Of a stretch of DNA of 64,000 bases, positions 10,515 to 18,325 are shown one piece after another. Source of the DNA: an uncultured bacterium (GTDB lineage: Bacteria; Myxococcota_A; Polyangia; Polyangiales; Houyiibacteriaceae); assembly GCA_938024995.1 (NCBI GenBank), contig CALJDU010000006.1:1-64000 (forward strand), in the 5' to 3' direction. Under the pieces are notes generated by a model. That model ran no database searches, had not been told where the DNA came from, and saw only the letters and a list, made by a program, of their open reading frames with translations. A program made the position numbers and the translations under genes. The first letter of the stretch is position 1; every line of letters starts with the position of its first letter.

Positions 10515-10680
10515 ACCGCGCCGACGCGAAAGAGGTCGTCGATCGCGCTGCGTCCGCGGAAGGATGACGTCCGGCACAAAGGAGCGCCGTGGCGGCTGAA
10601 GCGGGAACACACGGACGCGTTCTTGGACGAGCCGCTGTGGCGCGGTACGAGCGCACTTCGTGATCTGATACCGTAGACCC

Positions 10681-10753
10681 GATCAGGTAGCACAACGGAC
10701 GATGCGCCAGCTCTACAAGCTGGAGGATGCGGGTTCGATTCCCGCCCTGATCA
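10681..10753 (+). tRNA. tRNA-like gene, anticodon UAC (Val)
   Basis: A 73-base cloverleaf. It has a perfect 7-bp acceptor stem (GATCAGG/CCTGATC), a perfect anticodon stem (CCAGC/GCTGG) around loop TCTACAA, a 5-base variable loop, and a perfect T arm (GCGGG TTCGATT CCCGC). The discriminator is A and no CCA is encoded. By position the anticodon is TAC (10714-10716), i.e. Val. Oddities are C instead of the near-universal U at position 33, a D stem with only three pairs, and G rather than A at position 21. It may be a diverged or low-use tRNA. It lies in a short gap before the gene at 10786. Confidence 0.7.
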
Positions 10754-10785
10754 CTCTGACGGTCGACGTTTGTCGAGAGGGACAC

Positions 10786-11907
10786 ATGGAGTTTCGAGCA
10801 AGGTGTGAAGAGCTCGCGACGGCCTACGTGGATCGCGACGCGCGGTTCATGGGCCTCTTTCAGGATCTCTTCGCGTACGCCGATCACGTCACGCCCGAAG
10901 AGCGCGCGCACGTGTACGAAGAGCTCACGCGTTGGGTGAACCATGAGCGCGCTGGGCTGGCCGCGCGCTTCGCGATTCAGGCGGGCGCGTTGATCGAAGC
11001 GGGATGCGATCCAGGTCCGCTCGCCACTGCCATTGTGACGCCGCTTGTTCGCGTGCTTCGCGACGCCGAGCGTTTTCTTCTGGCAACCCAAGCATCCCCC
11101 GAAGACCAGAGCGATCAGGGCGTGTGGGTGGGACGTCGCGCGATCTCTCGGGCGTCGGTGGACGAGGTCGGCGGCAAAGACCCGGCGGCGGCGGAGGCGT
11201 ACTTCTCGCTGGAGATTTGGTATCGGCCGGTCGTAGCGTCGTGGACCCGTGCGCGCGGAGCGATGATCGCGGCGCAGCAGAACGAGGCGTTACGCGCCGC
11301 GGTGGAAAAGCTCCGCTACGTGTCGGACGCCTCGTGGATCGCGATCTTGCTCGACACGGCGATGGATGAGCCCTGTGTGTTTCTCTTTCCGCAGCTCGGA
11401 GTGGCGTACTCCGCGGTGCTCGATGGCGTGACGGACCTTGGTCAGCTCAACGTCCTGATGGCGACGCCGCTTCGTGATCCGCTGACTCGCGTCGGCGCGG
11501 CGATGGCGCCATCCGAAAAGGCTCTCGCCGTGATGCAAGGCCGCGGCCCACAGAGCTGCGGCGAGAGCTTCTCGAGCTCGCTTCAGGCGCACACCTGGCG
11601 CTCGCTCAACCCCGAGACGGGTCTGGCAGAAGATGAGCGCTTCGAGTGGTCGGCGCCGGGTGGAACCGGGACCCACAGCTTGCCGAACGATTTCCAACCC
11701 GCGACGATCGCGCCGCTCGACGGCGCGCGGGTGTTGCTGCTCACCGGACCCAAACCGGAGCCCTGCCCAAACATGGTCTCGTTCACGCGCTCGTCTTCGG
11801 TCTCGAGGATGTTCAGCGCGTTGCCGGCAGAGGTCCGTGATGTGCGGAAGCTGTCTGCGGACGACGCCGCCACTTGGTTCGCGCGAGTGAAGACCGCGGT
11901 CGCGTAG
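10786..11907 (+). CDS. Hypothetical protein
   Basis: A 373-residue soluble protein with no signal peptide. The start is placed at ATG 10786, just downstream of the tRNA; the frame runs back through the tRNA but cannot be coding there. The N-terminal 120 residues are helical (ERAHVYEELTRWVNHERAGL). The middle has AAVEKLRYVSDASWIAIL, and the C-terminal part includes DGARVLLLTGPKPEPC. I do not recognise the family. It is convergent with the small gene at 11926-12234. Confidence 0.7.
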   Translation: MEFRARCEELATAYVDRDARFMGLFQDLFAYADHVTPEERAHVYEELTRWVNHERAGLAARFAIQAGALIEAGCDPGPLATAIVTPLVRVLRDAERFLLATQASPEDQSDQGVWVGRRAISRASVDEVGGKDPAAAEAYFSLEIWYRPVVASWTRARGAMIAAQQNEALRAAVEKLRYVSDASWIAILLDTAMDEPCVFLFPQLGVAYSAVLDGVTDLGQLNVLMATPLRDPLTRVGAAMAPSEKALAVMQGRGPQSCGESFSSSLQAHTWRSLNPETGLAEDERFEWSAPGGTGTHSLPNDFQPATIAPLDGARVLLLTGPKPEPCPNMVSFTRSSSVSRMFSALPAEVRDVRKLSADDAATWFARVKTAVA

Positions 11908-11925
11908 CGGCGCCGATCTGGACGG

Positions 11926-12234
11926 TCACTTGATCCGGAAGGTCACCCAGTGATCTTCGGGCTCGAACTTCCCTCGCTCTTCGCTCACCTGCTCCAGCGC
12001 GCCGTCTCTTGTGAGCGCTTGGAGATCGGCGAGTGACCAACCATCGGGGAGGTCTGTGTCGAGCGTAACGTCGCCGACCTCGATCCACTGGTACTGACCG
12101 AACGGCAGGTAGCCGAGGTACTCGGACTTGAAGACGAACGACTCAGCGCATGTCTCTGCGGCCGTCCGCCGGATCTGCGCGAGCAACAACTCGACGCGAG
12201 GATGTGCAGTGCCAGTCAAGCGTAGGTCCCACAA
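11926..12234 (-). CDS. Small hypothetical protein
   Basis: A 102-residue acidic protein (motifs EYLGYLPFGQYQWIEVGDV and LPDGWSLADLQAL) with no membrane segment or signal. Its codon use matches its neighbours. It is convergent with the gene at 10786-11907, 18 bases apart. Upstream of it lies the repeat-rich intergenic region. Function unknown. Confidence 0.6.
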   Translation of the reverse strand: MWDLRLTGTAHPRVELLLAQIRRTAAETCAESFVFKSEYLGYLPFGQYQWIEVGDVTLDTDLPDGWSLADLQALTRDGALEQVSEERGKFEPEDHWVTFRIK

Positions 12235-12267
12235 GAGGCTAACAAAGACAATGGGTCGAGCGCGCGA

Positions 12268-12321
12268 GAGCGAAGCGAACGTTTTGGGTGAATCGCCGAA
12301 TGCGGCCTTCGAAAACAGAGA
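12268..12321 (+). repeat. Structured repeat, copy 1 (degenerate)
   Basis: Begins with GAGCGAAGCGAACGTTTTGG followed by a GAATCGCC segment, as in copies 2 and 3. The two downstream hairpins are decayed: only parts of the first stem and the TTCGAAAA loop region survive. Confidence 0.7.
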
Positions 12322-12483
12322 GCAGCCAGACCCGCAGGGGACGCAGCGTTAGCTGCCGCTCAAGCATCAAAGCGGCACACCAAGTCACCGAGATTGGCAA
12401 GAGCCCGAGTGCTCCCGCGCGAACGCATCAGTGACGGGAGCCGAAGGCGAGCGGAAGCGGCGTTTGCGCGTGAGCGCTCCAAC

Positions 12484-12549
12484 GAGCGAAGCGAACGTTT
12501 TGGGGGAATCGCCGAAGGCGAGGGGGTCTTCGAAAAAAGACCCCAACAA
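12484..12549 (+). repeat. Structured repeat, copy 2
   Basis: Same leader as copy 1 (GAGCGAAGCGAACGTTTTGG), then a small hairpin CGCC-GAA-GGCG, then a strong 8-bp hairpin GGGGTCTT-CGAAAA-AAGACCCC (12523-12544), ending CCCCAACAA. No T-run follows on either strand, so it is not a simple terminator. Confidence 0.75.
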
Positions 12550-12634
12550 GAAGCGCAAGCTCGTGCGTCGAACGATCGGAGCGGAGGAAGCGAAGCGACC
12601 GTAGCGCAGAGCGTTCGTTAAGCGAGCGCGCAGA

Positions 12635-12699
12635 GAGCGAAGCGAACGTTTTGGGTGAATCCGCGAAGCGGAGAGGGGGCTCGAAAAGCCCCCCAACAA
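12635..12699 (+). repeat. Structured repeat, copy 3
   Basis: Same leader, then hairpin CCGC-GAA-GCGG and hairpin GGGGGC-TCGAAAA-GCCCCC (12675-12693), ending CCCCAACAA. Both stems differ from copy 2 while keeping pairing. It abuts the thiolase stop codon, so in the minus direction it lies in the thiolase 3' UTR. Confidence 0.75.
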
Positions 12700-13896
<1,197 letters not shown>

Positions 13897-14064
13897 GCCT
13901 TAGGGATACGATCGTTTATGCGCGCGAGCCGTGACTTTCCGCGCTGTGTTTGTTGGCGGGTGCTCCGGCTCTCGCCGGTAGACCGAGAGCTCCCAATGAG
14001 CAAGTCGGCCTCCGTTGTCCGCCACTCCGGTCGCGGTGCGCTCAACAAAAACAGGGGTGAGCGC

Positions 14065-14985
14065 TCAGGGAACCTCGAGAACGCCCCAGTTGCCGTCCTG
14101 GAAGGGAGGCTCGGTGCCGCCTTCATCGTCGCGGGTCAGCAGGAGCACGGCGACGACCGCGCCGGCAGCGACGAGCACGCCCGCCGAGATGCCGATGATC
14201 AAACCGACCGGAGCGCCACCGCCATCGCTGGTGCGCTCTTCGTCGTCGCGTCGGCTGTTGATCTCGATGAACTCTTGGTTCGCGGTCTCGCGCGGGGTCG
14301 GAACCGTGACCTGCTGCGCTACGGGGAGCTCGATGTCGATGACGCGAGTCTCGCCCTCGGCCAATGTCACCTCGGAGAACGCCGCGGACGCACCATCGCG
14401 CTGAACGTCGAGACGGTGATCGCCGGGGTTGAGCGGGAGCTCCTGAGTAGCGCTCGCGGCGACCTCTTGATCGTCGACGCGGAGAACGTCGCCATCGGCA
14501 ACGTTGGCGAGGTTGATCGTGACGTTTGCGATCTTCGCTTCGTACTCTTCGATCGCTTGCTCGGCGGAGCGACGAAGGCGCGCGAGGGGGCCGTCGGTGA
14601 CCGTGTCGAGGAAGAGGCGGTAACTCGCGACACCTTCCACGTAGCGCCCGGTCTCGATCTGCGCGCCGGCGAGGTTCACGAGGATCGTCTCGTTCGGAAT
14701 GATCTCGTAGGCCTCGCGGAACTTGTCGCGGGCGATGTCCCACTCTTCGTTTTGGGCATGCTCGACCGCTTCGCCAAAGAGGCCTCGCGCGCGCTCACGA
14801 TCTTCTTCGCTCGGCGCGATCTGAACCGCACCTTCGGGCTCAGCGGGTGGCGCTTCTTCAACCTGCGCCTCGGCGTCATCGTTGCGCGTGATCTCGATCT
14901 GCTGCGCGCGGGCGGACGTTGGGAGCGCGACGCTGAGCGCCACAAGGGAGAGGACAAAGGAAAGGAAAGGGGAACGGCCGATCAT
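14065..14985 (-). CDS. TPR/PEGA-like envelope protein with C-terminal membrane anchor
   Basis: A 306-residue protein. It has a cleavable signal peptide (LSVALPTSARAQQ, residues about 12-28), an acidic linker, a TPR-like segment (residues about 70-155, starting RARGLFGEAVEHAQNEEWD), a PEGA-like beta module (about 160-225, with GDVLRVDDQEV and NPGDHRLDVQRDG), and one membrane helix near residues 265-288. This layout is widespread in myxobacteria for periplasmic scaffold proteins of unknown partner. It is divergent from the pilin operon, with a 341-base gap. Confidence 0.8.
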   Translation of the reverse strand: MIGRSPFLSFVLSLVALSVALPTSARAQQIEITRNDDAEAQVEEAPPAEPEGAVQIAPSEEDRERARGLFGEAVEHAQNEEWDIARDKFREAYEIIPNETILVNLAGAQIETGRYVEGVASYRLFLDTVTDGPLARLRRSAEQAIEEYEAKIANVTINLANVADGDVLRVDDQEVAASATQELPLNPGDHRLDVQRDGASAAFSEVTLAEGETRVIDIELPVAQQVTVPTPRETANQEFIEINSRRDDEERTSDGGGAPVGLIIGISAGVLVAAGAVVAVLLLTRDDEGGTEPPFQDGNWGVLEVP

Positions 14986-15326
14986 GATGACGCGACGTTA
15001 CCACGCAGACATGGACGGTTGAGACCCTCAAAAGGAGCGGCCACGCGTAACACTTTGGGTGGGCGAATGAGCCCATGGTGACAGCCCGCCCCGGATGATC
15101 GCGACAAAATGTCTCGATGCGAAGTAGAGGTGGCTACACGGGTATCCATGCGTAAGTGTTTGAAGTCGCTCGGTAAAGTGGCTTTTGTGTGCGGATACTC
15201 AGGCAGGTGCGAAGCGTGGTACGCAGGTTGCAACTTCACTTCGCAAGGGCAACGGCCCACCACTCAGAAGTTGGTGTCGTGTGACACCACAGTGCGACAG
15301 CACGACATCAATCAGGAGATAGACAC
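14986..15326. other. Intergenic region upstream of the pilin operon
   Basis: A 341-base gap between divergent genes. It holds the sigma-54-type element at 15217-15232 and the pilin ribosome site AGGAG at 15314-15318. I see no credible gene here; the frame running from 15109 into the pilin gene in another phase is a shadow. Confidence 0.7.
15217..15232 (+). promoter_or_regulatory. Sigma-54 (RpoN) -24/-12 promoter of the Flp pilin operon
   Basis: The sequence TGGTACGCAGGTTGCA matches the consensus TGGCACGrNNNTTGCW at all but two positions. The GG and GC dinucleotides have the required spacing. It is on the coding strand, 94 bases upstream of the pilin ATG, giving a predicted 5' UTR of about 80-85 bases. 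Sigma-54 control of a pilin gene has precedent in Myxococcus xanthus pilA (type IV pilin). An enhancer-binding protein would be required; none is encoded in the window. Confidence 0.75.
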
Positions 15327-15518
15327 ATGCTTCAGAAGCTCAACCTCAGCAACTTGCACAACGACGAGCAGGGCCTTTCCACCGTCGAGTACATCATCCT
15401 TCTCGTTCTCATCGCGGTTGTCTCGATGGGTCTCTGGATGACCTTCGGTGAGAAGGTCCAGACCGCGGTCACCGACTCGACCGCTGAGTTCGACGGCACC
15501 GTCGGCACCAAGACCTGA
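15327..15518 (+). CDS. flp: Flp/Fap-type major pilin
   Basis: A 63-residue prepilin of typical Flp length. It has a class-III leader with predicted cleavage after Gly16, leaving LSTVEYIILLVLI with Glu at +5 and Tyr at +6, exactly as required for Tad prepilin peptidases and pilin assembly. A hydrophobic helix (residues 19-38) forms the filament core, followed by a short polar tail. It is the first gene after the sigma-54 promoter and has a good ribosome site (AGGAG, 8-base spacing). The product is secreted and polymerised into thin adhesive pili by the downstream Tad machinery. Confidence 0.95.
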   Translation: MLQKLNLSNLHNDEQGLSTVEYIILLVLIAVVSMGLWMTFGEKVQTAVTDSTAEFDGTVGTKT

Positions 15519-15548
15519 TATAAGCCAAGCCAAGATGACGGCTGTCGT

Positions 15549-16085
15549 ATGACCCCCACTGAGATAGGACATTTTGCCATTCTCTGTGTCGTCATCACGG
15601 CAGCCGTTTTCGATTGGCGTCGGGGCGAGATTCCTAACTGGTTGACGCTCCCGCCGCTCGTGATTGCTCCTCTCGCCTATGGCCTCACCGCTGGCTGGCA
15701 AGAGGGGCTTCTTTCGTTGGGCGGCATCGTGATGTGCGGCCTCGTTCCCTACATGCTTTGGCGGAGCAGCGCGATCGGTGGCGGTGACGTGAAGTTGGTC
15801 GCCGCGATCGGCGCGATTGCGTTGCCCTTCGTTGGTCTTGAAATTGAGCTCTTGGGTTTTGTCTGCGGGGGTGTGTACGCACTGGGCCGCTTGGCGTGGG
15901 AGGGTCGGCTTCTCCACACGCTTGGAAACTCGCTCTACCTCGCCGTGAACCCAATTCTCCCGCGGAAGTACCGCCGGACCATCACGCCCACGTTGATGAG
16001 TACGGTGAGGATGGGAGTCCCCATGATGGTCGGCGCCATCGCGGCTCTTGGGGCCCGTTATCCTCAGCTCTTCCTCGGTTCCTGA
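15549..16085 (+). CDS. cpaA: Tad prepilin peptidase (CpaA/TadV, A24 family)
   Basis: A 178-residue polytopic membrane aspartic peptidase. It cleaves and possibly methylates the Flp prepilin and pseudopilins. The two catalytic Asp are visible: Asp22 in FDWRRGEIPNW and Asp80 in GGGDVK. Four or more hydrophobic segments surround them. The length is typical of the short TadV form, which lacks the extra N-terminal methylase region of PilD. It is 30 bases after the pilin gene with no terminator between them. Confidence 0.93.
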   Translation: MTPTEIGHFAILCVVITAAVFDWRRGEIPNWLTLPPLVIAPLAYGLTAGWQEGLLSLGGIVMCGLVPYMLWRSSAIGGGDVKLVAAIGAIALPFVGLEIELLGFVCGGVYALGRLAWEGRLLHTLGNSLYLAVNPILPRKYRRTITPTLMSTVRMGVPMMVGAIAALGARYPQLFLGS

Positions 16086-16269
16086 CAGGAACCTCACGTT
16101 CTTCCAACGAGGAGGACGTTCAACTCCCTCACACGTGCGTTGATTCCACGTGTTTCGGTCGTATTTCGAACCCATCCCGGTTCAACAACCTTCCTCAGGT
16201 GGGGTTCGAAGACCTGGCTCGATCTCTGCAAGCTCTCCTAGTCACGCTCTCACAAGGAGCCATGGACCC

Positions 16270-17247
16270 ATGACGGACAAACCAAAACAATCACTTCTCC
16301 GTTGGGCGTTTTCGTACGCCCCCAACGTCTTGCGTCTCAGCGCGTTCATCGGGCTTTGCTATGTCGGCATCACCTTCGCGACCGCGAAGACCGTGGAAGC
16401 CGAGGTACGGGAGATCATGCTCGGCATGGGTTCCGAGCTGATGGCTTTCCCAGGTGACACGCCCGGTCAGGTCCGGCAGCTCACGCTGAACGGCGCGACC
16501 ATCCAGATGCGCACTGGCTCGGTGAACCAGCCGATCGACGCGGTCATGGACCACTACGAGCGCATGTGCACTCGTCGGGACGGTCAGCTCGCGCAGCAGA
16601 TTGAGGACCTCAGCCAGGGTCTGGTTCAAGGCGAAGACGGCGGCGCGGTGGACGCGACGGCGGCCGACGGAACCCTTCGGTGGCGCTCCGGCCCCAACGG
16701 TTTCGTGACGTGCTTGGACATGGGTGAAGACGCGGTCGAGACCGAGGGTCTGACGGCGCGGCTCTCAAAGTTCGTCGACAGCGGCGACCTCAGCGATGTC
16801 GGCCACCTTCGCTACCTCTACGCGACCGCCACGAGCGAGGGCCAGACGCACCTCGTGACGATGTGGAACGACAGCGAGCTCAACATCTACGAGATGTTCC
16901 CGACGGATGGTTCGGACGCGCGCGGAAGCGACCTCGACGGCATCCCCCGCCTGGAAGGCTCTCAGCGGATCCTCTCCGCGCAGGAAGACGGTCGCGCGTA
17001 CGGCGTGGCGCTCTACTTCTCCGACAAGAGCGTCGACGAGATCGATGCGTTCTACCGAGAGTCCATGCCCGACGCGGGTTTCACGTTCATGGACGCGATG
17101 GCGGGCGAGCAGGTCGACGTGGAAGGCAGCCGCGTGATGGCGCTTCGCAACGAGGACAACCGCCTCATCTCGCTGACGGTGACGCCCACCGACGACGAGC
17201 AGGTCGCCGCCAACATCATCACCATCATCAGCTCGGAGGAAGAGTAA
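16270..17247 (+). CDS. Tad-locus membrane-anchored protein, unknown function
   Basis: A 325-residue protein with one N-terminal membrane helix (LRLSAFIGLCYVGITFATA, residues about 20-38) and a large extracytoplasmic domain of mixed alpha/beta character. Two modules (residues about 55-150 and 195-300) each contain a segment about a residue pairing and a DxxDAFYRESMPDAGF-like helix, suggesting a duplicated fold. The start at ATG 16270 is preferred because AAGGAG precedes it at 9-base spacing; an upstream in-frame ATG at 16150 lacks a ribosome site. It overlaps the next gene by one base, so it is co-translated with the pseudopilins. Possibly a pilus assembly or regulatory factor. Confidence 0.75.
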   Translation: MTDKPKQSLLRWAFSYAPNVLRLSAFIGLCYVGITFATAKTVEAEVREIMLGMGSELMAFPGDTPGQVRQLTLNGATIQMRTGSVNQPIDAVMDHYERMCTRRDGQLAQQIEDLSQGLVQGEDGGAVDATAADGTLRWRSGPNGFVTCLDMGEDAVETEGLTARLSKFVDSGDLSDVGHLRYLYATATSEGQTHLVTMWNDSELNIYEMFPTDGSDARGSDLDGIPRLEGSQRILSAQEDGRAYGVALYFSDKSVDEIDAFYRESMPDAGFTFMDAMAGEQVDVEGSRVMALRNEDNRLISLTVTPTDDEQVAANIITIISSEEE

Positions 17248-17441
17248 TGAACACGCTCTCCTTCTTCCGGCGTGAGCTCCGCAAGCTCGACGATGACGTT
17301 CAGGGCATCGCGTACGTCGAGTACGTCACGCTTCTCGCGGGCGTCTCCATCGGTGCGCTCGGCGCCGTGATCGCGCTTGGCCCACCCCTCCTTGGCCTCT
17401 ACCGGATGACCAAAGCGGTTCTCCTTTGCCCACTCCCATGA
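17247..17441 (+). CDS. Second Flp-like pilin / pseudopilin
   Basis: A 64-residue protein beginning in the TAATG overlap with the preceding gene. The leader ends at Gly20, followed by IAYVEYVTLLAGVSIGALGAV: the same Gly/+5 Glu/+6 Tyr processing signature as the major pilin. The hydrophobic helix ends in a very short tail. Compared with the first pilin its leader is longer and more charged. It could be a minor pilin or an alternative filament subunit. It shares an ATGA overlap with the next gene, so translation is coupled. Confidence 0.85.
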   Translation: MNTLSFFRRELRKLDDDVQGIAYVEYVTLLAGVSIGALGAVIALGPPLLGLYRMTKAVLLCPLP

Positions 17442-18325
17442 GACGGACCATGACGCGTAGAAGAAGTCTGATCGAAGACGAGCGAGCGGCGGTGTACGTC
17501 GAGTTCCTCGTCGTCTTCTGGCCCCTGTTCTTTCTCTTCCTCGGGACCATGCAGATCGGCATGGCGATGAGCGCCGACCTCGCGCTGCAGCACTCCGCCG
17601 ACATGGCGGCCCGCTCCGCGATCGTGGTGTTGCCGGACGATCCTCAGTTCAACGGCGACAACGCCAAGAACGAGCTCAACTACAACAGCACAGCGAACCC
17701 GGGCTTCGTCGACAAGGCGCTTGGCCTGATCGAGAGCTTGTCCGGTTCGTCGCTGGCGAGCTTGTTCGCGGGGAGCGACGTCTCGACCTCCTTCATGAGC
17801 AACTTGTTCAGCAAGGGAGACACGAGGCTGAACTCGATTCGCTTCGCGGCGTTCAGGCCGATGCTGCCGTTTGCGCCCCATCCATCTGAAATCATGGACC
17901 CACGCTCCACGATTATCGACGCCATCGATGGCGCGGGCGCCCGTCTCCTCTTCGGCTTCGTCTACAACATGGGCGCGCTCTCCATCACGTTCCCCGAGAC
18001 CGCTGGCGGTCCGATTCAAACCGCCGACCCCATCTCCTACGGCGGCAACACGCCGGTCACGGTTCGCGCGACCTACCTCTTCCACTGCGGCGTGCCTTTC
18101 GTGGGGCAGATGATGTGCAAGGCGGCCTCACAAATTCACCTGCAGTCCGAAGAGGGCAAAGCCGAGCTTGATATGGCGGTCGCCCCCTCGCTCATCAACG
18201 CCCTCGCGGTGATGGGTGTCGCCAGCGCCATTGGAGGCGGCAAGCAAGCCTGCTTCCTGGTCCTCCGCCGTGAAGCGACGCTGACCTACCAAGGCGCGGC
18301 CTACCAGTTCCGGAGCGAAGACTAA
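17438..18325 (+). CDS. TadE-like pseudopilin
   Basis: A 295-residue protein. Its N-terminal charged leader is followed by AVYVEFLVVFWPLFFLFLG (residues about 18-36), the TadE-type pilin-like helix with a conserved Glu. The start at ATG 17438 gives a classic 4-base ATGA overlap with the upstream gene; an in-frame ATG 12 bases earlier is also possible. The remainder, about 255 residues, is extracytoplasmic and ends with a Cys-containing region. TadE/F proteins are processed like pilins and act as minor subunits or assembly initiators. Confidence 0.82.
   Translation: MRRTMTRRRSLIEDERAAVYVEFLVVFWPLFFLFLGTMQIGMAMSADLALQHSADMAARSAIVVLPDDPQFNGDNAKNELNYNSTANPGFVDKALGLIESLSGSSLASLFAGSDVSTSFMSNLFSKGDTRLNSIRFAAFRPMLPFAPHPSEIMDPRSTIIDAIDGAGARLLFGFVYNMGALSITFPETAGGPIQTADPISYGGNTPVTVRATYLFHCGVPFVGQMMCKAASQIHLQSEEGKAELDMAVAPSLINALAVMGVASAIGGGKQACFLVLRREATLTYQGAAYQFRSED

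Noticed and set aside
15177..15192. TGGCTTTTGTGTGC as an additional sigma-54 site
   Set aside because: The spacing between GG and GC is one base short, and the better site lies 40 bases downstream.
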